In this document: one piece after another, positions 43,917-55,126 of the stretch | Numbering within the stretch: position 1 is the first letter of the stretch | Layout: every line of letters begins with the position of its first letter | Source of the DNA: Venturia oleaginea | Taxonomy: Eukaryota > Ascomycota > Dothideomycetes > Venturiales > Venturiaceae | NCBI GenBank assembly: GCA_013176395.1 | Contig: JABMLP010000003.1 | Coordinates: 620,001-684,000 of the forward strand | Length of the DNA stretch: 64,000 nucleotides | Reading direction: 5' to 3' | The notes under the pieces: generated by a model | The model's input: the letters and a program-made list of their open reading frames with translations, nothing else | What the model was told of the DNA's origin: nothing | Databases searched by the model: none | Made by a program: the position numbers and the translations under genes

Positions 43917-44465
43917 TTGCTTCTCCGGATCCATGGATCGAGGTCGACCTTCTTGACTTCGTTCTCAACGAAACCAAAGAGGTAGTTATCGGTGGCGAGC
44001 TGACCAAATTGAACCTTAGCCCGCGCAAGAAGGTTTTTCTCGGTGCCATCTTTGGCGTCGGAGCCATGTAAGTCACACAGCCTGCTTTCATTGATGTGTA
44101 ACGTTCTGACGATGCTGTTAGTACCATCATAGTTTCCTGTATCCGCCTAAGCACAGTCGCAAAGGACGCTATTTCGACGAACCCCATGTACGACAACCCG
44201 ATGTCAGGCGTCTATTCAGTCCTCGAGACTCAATGTCGGCATAATATGCGTGTCTATGCCGATGTTCCCGAGATTTCTCGCATCACTCGTACCCAAGTGC
44301 TTCGCCTCGACACAGAACGACTCCAAGTCCACATCCAGGGACGACGGCGTGCCCATCCATTGACGCCCATCCAAAGAAAGAGGAGGATTACGGGGTTAAG
44401 CTTGTTCAACACGACGAACAGGAAGACAGTGGATATGGATACGGAGAACTGGTCGGGTGATGAAG
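43917..44465 (+). pseudogene. Remnant of a fungal rhodopsin-domain/PTH11-like integral membrane protein
   Basis: Two exons separated by a recognisable intron (GTAAGT at about 44068 to TAG at about 44121) encode LNLSPRKKVFLGAIFGVG and TIIVSCIRLSTVAKDAIS, the loop and sixth helix typical of the large fungal family of rhodopsin-domain membrane proteins. After GVYSVLET the next expected helix (VGIICVSMPMFPRF) appears only in another frame, showing a one-base change near 44233. Further changes follow in the tail. The first five helices are missing upstream. The element is a truncated, dead copy with no evident function. Confidence 0.6.
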
Positions 44466-44715
44466 ATGAAGAGTGACTCTGGTCAAGTTAGAAAAGAAAA
44501 GAGTAGGAACTACCACCTGAAGTTTGGGAGAGAGCACAGCGGATTATGAAGAGCCATACGTACCACGAAGCTTCTGTCGTACTTGAGAGCACGGGTAGAG
44601 GGTAACCAACGACACATGGGCGCAGTCCCGATCTTTGCAAGTCGATAACCTGGCGCCTTTTGAGCCTTTTCCTCCATTACCTGAACCTTGCTTTTCACGG
44701 GGCGATTCCCTTCAT

Positions 44716-45585
44716 CTAACAAGCTCTTCTTCTAGTTATTAACTGCGTGTGCCTTGAGTCTCCAGCAACGGCCTCCTCCTCCTCTTGCCTTTCAGGTTCT
44801 TCGATTCTTTGCCATTGTTCCCTTTGACACCTGGTCCATCCAATCCAAGATCTTTGAAAGTCAATCTCCCACGTTTCCTGGTTCTCGAGGCATTGCGATG
44901 ATCCGCCTTGAGGTTCTGATCTTCGTCGCCTTTTCTCCCTCGGCTCTAAAGATTCTTCAGCTTCTAGTGATATCGTCCAATCATTTCCAACCTCCATATT
45001 CGGCACCCTACGCAACAACTTTCCCATGGACTGCTCGTCTAACATGATATGGTCTTGCGTCGTGCTGGTAACGTATTTGCCGCTGTTGTCACGTGTCCAA
45101 TCGCCGCGCCAGCACATGAGAGGCTCGAGCATCTGTAAAGGCATTTTGTGCAACTCAAGTCGCAAACAGGAATTTTGGGAGGGTCGACGTCCAGGAAGGT
45201 CAGAGAAATAAAATCCGTTCTCAGGTTGATTAATCGAAACTTGGTCCACAATTGATCCTTGCCCGTAGTTGCTTTGGCGTTTCCTTTTTGGCGATCTATT
45301 CTTGCTCGATTGACGGCGGTAGTATTTTGCAAGTAGATGTTGGTAGTCGTCTGCTATTGTTCTGGTGGTGAGACAGAGATCGATGTCGGGGATCGTGTTA
45401 TTTGATGTGACTTGGCTTGACTCTTGATTGTGAAGAACTTTCCTAGCTTGTCGCTTGCCTCCATTTCGGTGGACCAGGATATGTAAGTATGAAGTTTGAA
45501 GTAGTGTTGTTCTATGGTGGGATTGAAGTCGAAAGGCTTGAGAATTTAAACTTTCACACTCCTGCCAAAGCGAACCTTGGATCAC
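44716..45585 (-). pseudogene. Related member C of the 44-50 kb minus-strand family (degenerate or divergent)
   Basis: An open minus-strand frame without a clear ATG at its start. It contains QVTSNNTIPDIDLCLTTRTI, matching the second-exon start of member A (VTSNNEVPGVSFYRFAP), and LRLELHKMPLQMLEPLMCW, matching A's LRMDPFMIPFEMLKPLMG. Between and after these are basic, low-complexity segments (KRKRQ, EKRRRRSE, RQEEEEAV). The conserved first exon with GKLY and GHMVV is not seen upstream, so the copy is probably truncated. No known family recognised. Confidence 0.4.
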
Positions 45586-45847
45586 GGGTGCATGGGTTGG
45601 CGTTTGATGTCACCAACTACGTGAAATGGTTGCTCTGCTTCTTGGATTTGGGGAACCTCTGAGTATACTTGACTGGCCAATAATCTTTAAGAACCCAATA
45701 TCTCGCAACCAACATCGGCCGTATTTGAAGCCCTATTTCAAAACTCCAGAGTAGCCATCTCAAGGACTAGATCCGTCACTGTGGCATTGACAATTACGCT
45801 TTCCACTTCCGGCATGACGTTCATCAACTTCCTTAGCAAATCTGCTT

Positions 45848-46360
45848 TCAACTCCAGCTGCTCCTCAAAGTCGTACCAGTATCCGTACTCTCGACCGCTC
45901 CATCCCACCCCGTGCACTCCCATTCTTCGCGTATTCCCATTAATGGTTTCAACATTTCGAACGGAATCATGAAAGGATCCATGCGTAGATAAGAGTACTT
46001 GTCGAGTGGTGATCTATAATATTGGTTGTTCCAGTGTTTGATCTCAAGCCGGCAACCGTGGGCTTTCGTCGGAATTGGGGCGAAACGATAGAAGCTGACA
46101 CCCGGTACTTCGTTGTTGCTTGTGACCTATGTCCTCATGAGTGCTCCGCCATCGATTGAGTAGAAGTGGGTATTTACTGTGGCAACTTTGACCTTGTTGT
46201 AAGCGTTTGGTCCGTTCAAGGCAACCACCATGTGGCCTGGAGTGCCCTTGGGAAACCGGTAGCTGGGATCAATCTTTTTGCATTCAGACTCGGATTTCAT
46301 CGTGTAGAATTTGCCCATAGAGTTGAAGCCTCTCGATTTCTTGTTCTTTCTATTGGCCAT
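45848..46360 (-). CDS. Member A of an unrecognised family
   Basis: Exon 1 (46360-46178) encodes MANRKNKKSRGFNSMGKFYT and FPKGTPGHMVVALNGPNAYN. A 51-nt intron (46127-46177, GTAAAT..ATAG) leads to exon 2: VTSNNEVPGVSFYRFAPIP, HGCRLEIKHWNNQYYRSP, YLRMDPFMIPFEMLKPLMG. It ends at TGA 45848, about 153 residues. Past GIREEW another frame (GREYGYWYDFEEQLELKADL, to 45738) looks like the C-terminus of member B, so a frame change there is possible. An in-frame upstream Met at 46456 would add 32 residues. No signal peptide or membrane segment. The same intron position in B supports the model. Function unknown. Confidence 0.55.
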
Positions 46361-47069
46361 TGTGTCGTTTGCTCGTGGTTTCCGAGAACGGGTATGTCGC
46401 TGAAGAAGGGTCAACAGACGCACACGGACTTCGATAATACTGGCACATCTGAGCACCGAAGCTTCTAGAAAGTTTCCATCCCTTCATCGAATCTCTTCGA
46501 GATTTCGATGTACAGTCTCGGTGCCTATTGACGGAGCAACTTGACCCGCGTCTACAAAATTCTCGTTCCTTCCCCCTCATCACGCATCATCTGCCATCGC
46601 ATCTATCAGTGGTTACTGGCTGGTTTGAAAAGCTTCGGGGGCCACCAACTGTATCACATAGCGGCTTCGTGTCTGCTGAAGGCTGGAAGCGAGCAGATCC
46701 TCTTTGACGGCTGCGGAGATAAAGAGCACATAGGAGGTGAGGTAGTTCTGGTGAAGGGACCGAAATGAGGCCGAGATGAGATCGACCACCAGTTCTTCAC
46801 GACTTTCAGAAACACCATTCAACACGACTTTTCTCATCTCTCAGCCCTCGCTTTAAACCTCTTCTTGGATTTTGATGGCTGTCTGATGTGGCCGGGGATA
46901 GCCAGCCACACCAAAACCTCATCCGGACAGGCGATTTTCGGAAGAGCGTTCCCCCAGCCATCGCAGATGAAAAATGGCATTGAAAGTAGCATGCTAAAGA
47001 ACAGTACTCCATCACCAATGATGGGGGATGGGGGAAATGTTTTCCGGAGATCATGAAGACGCGAGGCTA
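46361..47069. other. Intergenic between member A and the DUF1254 pseudogene
   Basis: Overlapping frames on both strands near 46806-47056 lack recognisable motifs. Confidence 0.5.
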
Positions 47070-48240
47070 AAGCATATATGCAAGCTAATGGGCTAGAACA
47101 ACGACTTTATCACGTACGATATCGCAACATTTTCCTTATATCCTCTTTACATCTTTGGCAACTTTGCTGGCAACGTTCTGTGGAATGTCGGTGTGAATGA
47201 GATATTTCACCAAAGAAACTTGGCTTCTGTGGATAGTCCAGGGGTCATCAAGCCAAATGTCGACACCACTTATTCGAGAGTTGTGCTTGATCTTTCGAAG
47301 CAAGATCTAATTTTGACTGTCCCGAATATCACAGATAGATACTGGGTCTATCCTGTTATAGACTCGCGAGTAGCTTCGCTCACGAGGAACGCGAGGCAGC
47401 GCTGATGGTTGAATAGCTTTGGAAACATCATCGCCGAAATTGGTGCTGTCAACATGAACAAACCGGAAATTACCTCATCAGAAGAGCTGACAATGTGGCG
47501 GGAACTTCGGGACTCCAAAACGCGAGCGATTTCTCTACAGAGACTAATGCTCAGAGCAGGCCACACAATGCGTCCGCATGTGCTGGCATCGGCAACCTAC
47601 CAGCAACGCATGGAACGATGCTCATTCGCCTATTGGTTCTTCAGAACAGTACAGATGACTTGAAAATAATCCACGGGTATCAAGATGGCTCGAGAATCAC
47701 TCCCATTCAACGCAACGTCACTTTGGCACCCTCTCCCGCAGGAAATATTTCCAGCCTCGCACCAAATAGAACTCTTCTCGGCATAGACCCTCCTCAAAAG
47801 CTCCTCAATTTTGCCTCAAGGTTCATCCAATATAACCAGCCCGAGTTACTCTCCGAACGTCAACGTGTGGCCGGCATTCTTGGTGCTGCAGGAATCTACC
47901 GTGACCATAATTACGCACCACAAACAGGTGTCAATCTCACCTACGCTGCTCAAATTGCCAAAGCCTTGATCACAGCCGATGTCAACAATTTCTCACACAT
48001 TCGCAATCAAGGAAACGGGTGGCAGCTCTCCATCGCTTCTTACCAAGGAAACTTCGGCGCATATTATGGCGGAAGAGCATGTGTTGCAATCGCTGGATAT
48101 CAGCAACAAACAACTATTCAAACATTGTATCCTGGGTACTAGTCAACTGATTTTACTTCGAATGCGTCTCTCGCTTTCAATAAATCACTGCTCATCACTT
48201 CAGCAGTGACGAGCGTATTGGACCTGTTTACTGACTCATG
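47070..48240 (+). pseudogene. DUF1254/DUF1214-family protein, several disruptions
   Basis: The plus strand encodes the DUF1254 signature: FGNFAGNVLWNVGVNEIFHQ, KPNVDTTYSRVVLDLS, ILTVPNITDRYWVYPV, FGNIIAEIGAVNMNKP. In a second frame follow GTSGLQNASDFSTETNAQ, LPATHGTMLIRLLVLQN, IIHGYQDGSRITPIQRN, LLGIDPPQKLLNFASRF and QGNGWQLSIASYQGNFGAYY. Disruptions are TAG at 47094-47096, TGA at 47403-47405, a frame change near 47480-47500, and TAG at 48140-48142 after YPGY; the DUF1214 part after that fades out. Proteins of this class occur in fungi and bacteria, often secreted, with no well-defined reaction. It lies between members A and B on the opposite strand. Confidence 0.85.
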
Positions 48241-48490
48241 GTCTAGAACAATTTTGCCCCGGGGTCACACGACTTGTTTGTACCAGATCGGAACTCGGCT
48301 TGCTTGCTACTACGGGCGTCGACACGGGGCTAGATGTTCCTCAACTTTCGCCTCCCGCTCATCACGAAACGACAAATCTTTATCTCGGCAATGACCGCAA
48401 CGTCTAGGTTACATTCTTCAACCACATAATCACATGGTGTTTCCATTTGTCTTATTCTTCCAGTGCTTGCTCGTACGCATCTCCATCCCA

Positions 48491-49470
48491 TCAATCTTCC
48501 CATCCCAACTCCTTCTCGAATTGCTCGTCGTCATCCCAAACCCCCACTATTTCCTCCATCGAAAGTTCTGTCAACTTCGGCTGGTCCTCCTTCACGGTCC
48601 AGTGTCCGTAAGGATCCTGGACCTTTTTTGTGTAGATCTTAGACGACAACAGATCAAACGGAACCAAGAAAGGCTCCATTCTCAAGTACGAATCCTGCTC
48701 AAGCGGACTATCGTTACTCCAGACCTCAGAACTTTCGCAGCAGACTTGTAGTCCATGCCGACCTTGGGGTGTTGGATAAATCGGACAGAATTCGATGTCT
48801 CTATTTTGGTACTTTGTCGTGACCTTTGTTGTTAGCTATAACAAAGATCAGATGTCGGGATAAGAAATACACTGACTGTTACGGCCCATACCCTTCAAGT
48901 CTTGCCATACAATGCTGTGTCCAGTACTACAACCATGTGTCCTTTGACGCCTGTCGGTAGCTTCTGGTAGCTTTCATAATTTGAGGTAGTTTGTGGCACA
49001 AGATTATAGAGCTTTCCTTTGGGCTCAAACCGCTTACTCTTAACCGTGTTTGTGTCGACGAAGCGGAGGAGTGACATCTGCTGCTCAAGGTTGCCATTTC
49101 TGTCCTTCGCGGTCTTCAGCTGTGCCTCTATCGTGGCCATTGACTTTCTGAACTCTGCGGTCTCTTTTCTGACATTCGAATGCCCGATGACCTCCAGCTC
49201 CCGAATCTTCGTCTTTATTGCAACTAACCAGTAGTTCGGGACAGAAACACGGACTTTGAACGTTTCAGTCTCATTACAACTTGCGCCACCTTTGCCGTAT
49301 ATAACTTTGCTGATTTCTTGGGTAGCATGTATCGGTGTCAAAGACTCGAGTGAATACCAATTGGGGAACGCTTTGAGTATTACATGGCTGGAGGTAGGCA
49401 ATAAAGAGGAGAATGCGTATTTGTGGTTGCCGACTTCGAGTTGATGAGAGCCAAGCAGTATCTCGCTCAT
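48491..49470 (-). pseudogene. Member B of the unrecognised family, in-frame TGA
   Basis: Exon 1 from ATG 49470 has an N-terminal region not seen in A (PNWYSLESLTPIHATQEIS), a coiled-coil-like stretch (KETAEFRKSMATIEAQLKTA) and the shared block KGKLYNLVP..GVKGHMVVVLDTALYGKT. TGA at 48895-48897 follows, then RVWAVT, the intron 48824-48876 (GTCAGT..AAAG, branch GCTAAC) at the same place as in A, and exon 2: VTTKYQNRDIEFCPIYPTP, SYLRMEPFLVPFDLLSSKI, DPYGHWTVKEDQPKLTELS, ending at 48491. Without the TGA it would be about 308 codons. The coil and length suggest a soluble protein; no function can be given. Confidence 0.6.
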
Positions 49471-49978
49471 AAGCCAAAGTACGTACGTCCTGAAAGGATT
49501 AGGATTGAAAAACTGTCCAAGTTTGAAGGCGATCTATTCCAGACGTCAGATCCATGTATCTGCTGAGTATCTAGAATTGTTGGCATGCACCCAAGACTTC
49601 AACTTTGTTGTCATTATCAGGCTCAGTCAAGACGAGCACTGGTCTCAACTCCGCCTTCAAGGAATAGACTCTGCCTTCGTGGCTTGCCATTTCGGTTGTT
49701 GGGATGTCCGGATGTGGGTGCTGTTATGTATCATTGAGAAAGTGATTCGCACAAAACGATTGCTTATTGAGATGTGACTTATTGGATAACACTGCTAGCC
49801 TGGCTGGACATCCACTTTGTTCAGCACATGCAAATTAGCAACACCAGTTCTTGTACCTTGCTGTCAACACCTACACACCACCTATCGCGTTCACATCGTT
49901 ATCGAATTTGGTTTTTGAAAGCTCTACTGCCAACGCCATTCGCTCCCTAGATCTATCTGACATCAACCTCACTCATCT

Positions 49979-50242
49979 TCACCCCAAGATGTGCAGCCTT
50001 GACAGCTGTCTCGCCCAGTCCAAACCGAGGCAGTCCAAACCGAAGAGTGCAGAATCGGTTTCCATGTCCGGCATGTCATGTGTAATATGCTTGTGTCTGT
50101 GCCAGGGGTTTAATCCCATCATTTCTTTGATGTCTTTGATCCTGTAGAGCTTGCCGCAAAGGTCATCCAATTCGGTGTCCTTGATGCCGATTCGATAGTC
50201 GAGATGATGATTGGCCAGAAGCATACGTTGTGATCTTCTCAT
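49979..50242 (-). pseudogene. Member D of the unrecognised family, short relic
   Basis: An 87-codon frame with ATG at 50242. It contains LDDLCGKLYRIKDIKEMMG, like the GKLY/GKFY block of members A and B, but the GHMVV motif and second exon are missing. Probably a degraded or truncated copy; resemblance is limited to about 25 residues. Confidence 0.35.
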
Positions 50243-51163
50243 CTTCTCATCTCATCGTACCCGTCATGCTCGTAACGACGGCAGGGGCAGTCTTCACTCA
50301 TGTTCCTTCAGAAATAGCTGAGCTTGAATCTTGACATTGATTTGTTCTTGACATCGCCAGAAATTGATCAAGATTGATCTTAAGATAGCTGCTATCGCAA
50401 TGTTCGTAATGGGGCACTGAATTTTTAGCTTCTCATTTATGAGGCTTCGCATTATGGTCGAGGACCTATATTCATTCTTGAGAGTTCACATTACCAAAGG
50501 CTAAGGAGGCTTGATGTTGACCTGGGAATTGAAGCCCTCAAAAGCCCCACCTGCACCCAAGAGGATTGGCCTCACATCCAGCTGTCTCTTTGCATAGCCG
50601 ACAGGACATGAAGATGTTCTTCATCGGAATCGATTGGAATTTATCGCCGTTGGTATGGACTGTGTGTGGGAATTGAGGTCGAAATTTGCAGTTAGAAATG
50701 CATAAAGACCACTTCGATGGACATCTATGCCTCCAACTCTCGCCATTGAGTTTCCCAGCATGCGACGGAGAGATGAGCATTCGCTTGTCCCATCACAGGG
50801 GTGAGGTGTGTGCTGAGATGTCCGACGCGAGACACTGGATACCATCTGCAACCGGAACAACCGCTCCTCGTGCTCCGAGCCACAACAAAATGTTAATCTA
50901 TATACATCCTGAGTGTTACAGATGTCAACATGTCTTGATCACTTATATCAAAGAGCGCGTGAAACCTCGGTTTGCAGGAGTTATCGAGAACATAGGGGTC
51001 ATGAGGTGGCCGTGGTGGCTTCAACAAGAGCTACTACTATGCTGCCCGCCTACCTGACATTCCTAACCTTTCATTGACACAGGCACTCCTTTTTCCTACT
51101 TAACATTATTGTAGACATCCCTGAAACTCATCAAGATCTCCAAATCCTCAACAAAACCACAAC
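50243..51163. other. Intergenic, no feature seen
   Basis: Short frames on both strands at 50538-51057 have no supporting motif. The stretch before 51164 is the promoter region of the SDR gene. Confidence 0.6.
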
Positions 51164-52255
51164 ATGGGCGAAGAATACACCAAGACATCAGGCGTCGCCG
51201 GCATCAAACAATCTCCTCCCGTGGATCTCTCGAAACCATACGATGTCAACTGGGTTAAGGGAAAGCACATCTTAGTCACGGGTGGTGCTTCAGGCTTTGG
51301 CTATGGGTTCTGTCAGAAATGGGCGACAGCGGGCGCATCCATCATAATAGCCGATATCAATACAGAATGTGGCTCGCAAGCTGCGATTGACCTCAAGAAA
51401 GAGACTGGGAATGAGAATATACACTTTGTACACTGCGACGTCACCGACTGGCAATCACAGGCTACGCTGTTCAAGGAGGCAGCGCGATTGAGTCCCCACG
51501 GAGGCATCGATTGTGTCGTTGCCAATGCTGGAATCGCTGGAAAGGAATCAATGCATGAGCCCAACAGGAACATGGACGTTGCAGAACCAAAGAAGCCCAA
51601 CTTGGCAGTGGTCAATGTAAACTTGATAGGCGTGCTGTACACAACTTATCTGGCGTTGTGGTGGTTGGAGAAGAATCCCGGATCGAAACCCTGTGCGTCA
51701 GGAACCGACCCTGCGACCAACGAGAGAGATAGACATATACTGCTAGTGGGCAGCATCGCTTCGTTGAGCCCAATCGTGTCTCAACCTCTCTATGGGGTAT
51801 CGAAACATGGAGTGCTGGGGTTGTTCAGGACACTAAGAGCATCTGCTATGCTCGAAGGTGTGCGAGTCAACGCCATACTCCCATACTTCATCGAAACACC
51901 GATGCTCGATATAGGTGCCCGAATGGTACTTGCTGGTGGTGGAATGGGCAAACCTGAAGATGTTGTGGATGCGGCATCACGGCTTGTGGCCGACTCCAGC
52001 ATTTTAGGCCGAGGACTTTGCATAGGACCAAAGTGCAAGGTCAAGCAGAAAGAGGATGGCGAGTGGGTCGTGGTATCGAAAGAGAGTGCTGGTGAGGAGA
52101 AGGCAATCTGGGAAGCATACGCGGATGACTTTGAGGACACGGAGCTATTCACACAGAGGCTGATTAAAGTACTAAATGGTGTTGTTGGCATAAGGGGTTG
52201 GATCGGCATGTTCAAAGATGTCTACCGCGCTATCAAATATGGTATTTTTGGTTGA
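51164..52255 (+). CDS. Short-chain dehydrogenase/reductase
   Basis: Intronless frame of 363 residues. Rossmann fold with the NAD(P) glycine motif VTGGASGFGYGF (residues about 39-50). The Asp in IIIADINTE favours NAD(H), followed by CDVTDW and the structural VVANAGIAG. The catalytic set is the Ser in LLVGSIASLSPIV and Y-x-x-x-K in PLYGVSKHGVLGLFR. VNAILPYFIETPM follows. The tail after residue 290 (EDGEWVVVSKESAGEEKA, then KVLNGVVGIRGWIGMFKDVY) is longer than in classical 250-residue SDRs, as in several fungal oxidoreductases of the 15-hydroxyprostaglandin-dehydrogenase type. Substrate unknown. All catalytic residues present. No cofactor or pathway gene lies beside it. Confidence 0.93.
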   Translation: MGEEYTKTSGVAGIKQSPPVDLSKPYDVNWVKGKHILVTGGASGFGYGFCQKWATAGASIIIADINTECGSQAAIDLKKETGNENIHFVHCDVTDWQSQATLFKEAARLSPHGGIDCVVANAGIAGKESMHEPNRNMDVAEPKKPNLAVVNVNLIGVLYTTYLALWWLEKNPGSKPCASGTDPATNERDRHILLVGSIASLSPIVSQPLYGVSKHGVLGLFRTLRASAMLEGVRVNAILPYFIETPMLDIGARMVLAGGGMGKPEDVVDAASRLVADSSILGRGLCIGPKCKVKQKEDGEWVVVSKESAGEEKAIWEAYADDFEDTELFTQRLIKVLNGVVGIRGWIGMFKDVYRAIKYGIFG

Positions 52256-53154
52256 TCGGGAAGATCTATACAAGGATAAATTACAGTTGTAGGAATGTCC
52301 AGGTCCGACATACACCATGGCCCCCGGCGACACGGCATCGTTCGAGTTGCTGTGTCTAGACTTCCTGGCAAAATAAGATCGATACGAATATAAAATGTGC
52401 TTTGAGGGCGGAGAGAGGGGTGGGCAGACGCGTGACTTCGACGTAATACGCCAATTGCTGTTCACTCAAGGTTCCCTATCATGTTCATGGGCAAAACAAG
52501 GAACATACCCGTCTTATTCAGGTAACATCAAGAACCAGAGCGTTCGACTTCGACGCGAGGAGGTGTTTCATGTTGTAAAAATGTAGCCAATTACAGCTTC
52601 AAGAATCAAGATGCATTGCCCAAAGTTGGCGTGTGAAACCTCGCTAGACTCACTTACACCCTTCACCTTGCATCTCGACCACCACTAGAGTCGGGCTCGA
52701 CCTGCTGGGACAACTTTGAGATGTAAGGTAAGGGAGCAAGCTGGACGGCCAGCCGTAACCCCTCGCTTCTCCTTCTCCAGCCGCTTTTGCGACCTGTAGG
52801 AGTAGTTGCAAGACGATCTCACCCCTGAATATTACTCACAGCGATCTTAAAAGAGGCTTCTTCTGACAGATGCTCTCGGCTAAGTAATCATTCTTTTATT
52901 GTGTTGATCAAGAGGACTTCTTATTACTTTCACACATTCATTATTGATTCACAGGTGCAGGTCACTCCATTCTCTCCTTGTTCGCTATTCAAAAGCCAGG
53001 TTGCTCTATACCCATTCTCTCGCATTCAATATATCATTCCAAAGGTTACTTTGGACCTCAATAACATACCATTACCGAGACCAACCATTCAGCTAAGTCC
53101 TAAGAGGACAACACCTAAGCTCCACCACCATTTCACCACCATTCTACCAACGCA
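52256..53154. other. Intergenic, no feature seen
   Basis: No coding region supported; the last 200 bp, rich in CCA and TCT, look like a fungal 5' leader. Confidence 0.6.
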
Positions 53155-54084
53155 ATGCCTTCAATTAGGAATCTCTCAACTGTCCTACTTCTGGCAGGAA
53201 CATCTCTGGCAGCGCCATTCTTCACTGGATTCGCAAACAAGGTGGTAGCCCGAGACGGTGCTGCTCCATGTTCTCCTCTTCCATGTGTCGCCGGCCGCAT
53301 CATGTATGCCATGGAGACCGTTACCATTCCCTATGGCTCCTCTCCAAGAGCTGTAAGCTCCGAACAGCCAGTAGCACCAGTTGCGACAGCTTCCCCAATC
53401 GCAAGCTCGCCAGCTGCCACTTCTATCCCAGCAGCCACCGAAGCATCAACGTCTACTCTCGCACAGGCTTCATCTGCTGCACCAGCTACAAACGTTGCAG
53501 CCAGCCCTACTCCGGCTAGCAATGCTGCGCCTTCGACTGGTTCGCTCACCGCCGACACCATCCTGAAAATCATGCCAGCCTCAGGTTCGTGTGCCGGCCG
53601 CGACACGCAAACGGGTAGCTGTAGAACCGCAGCCCAAGCAGCGGCTCCTCTCGCGAAAAGTTTCGAAACCTGGAAAATCACCGTCAAAGGTGCCCAAGCT
53701 GCTATTCTCGCCTTGATTGCGTTTGAGTCTGATCAGATGATGTACAAGCTGAGCGTTGGCAATCCCCCCATCCCGGGCAAAGGAACGTACGCCGTGATGA
53801 TGCCCCCAAACGTCAAATTGTACGCGGTACAATTGAAGGGCCAAGCTGCAGTCGATCAAGCTGGCACTGTCGAGAAGATTCTGGATCTGGTCAATGCAAG
53901 CGATGACGATGCATTTGGTGCTGCCAGCTGGTATATGAGCACGCAGTGTCCTGGCACACAGGATAAATTCAATGGGGATGTTGATGCTGCTTTTGCTTCT
54001 TATATCACTGATTGTGTTCAAGGAGGTGATATGGATAAGCGACAGGATACCTGGATCAATGCGAAGAAGGCTTTTGGTCTATGA
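53155..54084 (+). CDS. Secreted protein of a conserved fungal family, Ala/Ser/Thr linker
   Basis: Intronless, 309 residues. Signal peptide MPSIRNLSTVLLLAGTSLAAP, then a short Cys-containing segment (CSPLPCVAGRIMYAM) and a linker of about 80 residues made of Ala, Ser, Thr and Pro, probably O-glycosylated. The C-terminal domain (residues about 130-309) is conserved in ascomycetes: TADTILKIMPASGSCAG, CRTAAQAAAPLAKSFETW, QAAILALIAFESDQMMYKL, GKGTYAVMMPPNVKLYA, AASWYMSTQC, ASYITDCV. The Glu in ALIAFESD is at a conserved site and may be catalytic, but no reaction is known. It ends with no GPI or membrane signal. The frame is clean. Confidence 0.8.
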   Translation: MPSIRNLSTVLLLAGTSLAAPFFTGFANKVVARDGAAPCSPLPCVAGRIMYAMETVTIPYGSSPRAVSSEQPVAPVATASPIASSPAATSIPAATEASTSTLAQASSAAPATNVAASPTPASNAAPSTGSLTADTILKIMPASGSCAGRDTQTGSCRTAAQAAAPLAKSFETWKITVKGAQAAILALIAFESDQMMYKLSVGNPPIPGKGTYAVMMPPNVKLYAVQLKGQAAVDQAGTVEKILDLVNASDDDAFGAASWYMSTQCPGTQDKFNGDVDAAFASYITDCVQGGDMDKRQDTWINAKKAFGL

Positions 54085-55126
54085 GAGATGGACGCTCGAC
54101 GAGCTTAGCGATGAAATTTTGCAATCTTTACGTGTCGGTACATGCCATCTTCCTAGACATCATATTATTTAGCAGACAAACATTTGAATTTCTTGTACTT
54201 AGCATAGGGTTGTGAAAATACCCTCCAATTTCAATCGAGGCATAGGAATTGTCCCTTGGATTCCTTCACATCCGTCTCAGCTCAACTTGGTGACACGTTT
54301 GACGTCCTAGCAAGCTTCTGGATTTGACAGCCTCAAGCTTCTGCACGTCAACTGCCTGTCTACCCAACGCGATGGAAATTAGCGCACTTAGGCCTGAAGA
54401 GAGTATTCTATTGACCGCGTTAGCCCCAGGGCTGAGAGACAATTCCCTCATCTCCTCGGCTCTCGCTGGGCGCATGGTCTATCCTTCCCTTCCACTGATG
54501 TTAGATGAATTGAGAGCTGAATTGGGTTCATGTAAACGAGATTCAGAGAAGAAGATGTCATCCATGGTGAATAAGCTCCCCATGTAAGAAAAGACAAATG
54601 CTTGACGCCCTTGGCAAAAGCTTGAGTAGGGATTTTCCCGCCTCACAGGGCGTTCGTTTCGGCCGAGCTACGGCGAAACGACGGCAAGGTTTCACATTGC
54701 CACATTTCTTACAGGTGTGGCTCATCTGATGCTTTTCGCGTAGGTCCAGCTGGGAAGGCTCTGGAATCTGACCAATACAACGTCTTTATTTCAAATACAC
54801 CGTTGGCGTCGAGTGAACGAATCGTGTGGAATTTGTGGCTGAGCATGCAGATTTGAGATCCCTGCTTTTTCTGTACGGATGGGATATGATAAGCTGCCGT
54901 CGCAATCGGATCGAATTGTGTCTTTTGCACACCTCCCTCATACAACTTCTTCCATAACCATTGCCGAACCACTTTCTTGCCGTTACAGCGACTTTCCATC
55001 AGCTATTGATACCTGAACAAAGTATGTATTTCTACTCTCTTGCTCGAGAAGCTCGTCAAGCAAAGATTTGTTGACACCTACAGCGCAGAATCTACATCTA
55101 TACCTACCTACACATACTCTCTCACA
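54085..55126. other. Intergenic, weak frames only
   Basis: Overlapping frames at 54266-54587 and a 96-codon minus-strand frame at 54709-54999 (WLWKKLYEGGVQKTQFDP) cannot be tied to any family; neither is supported well enough to call. Confidence 0.5.
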
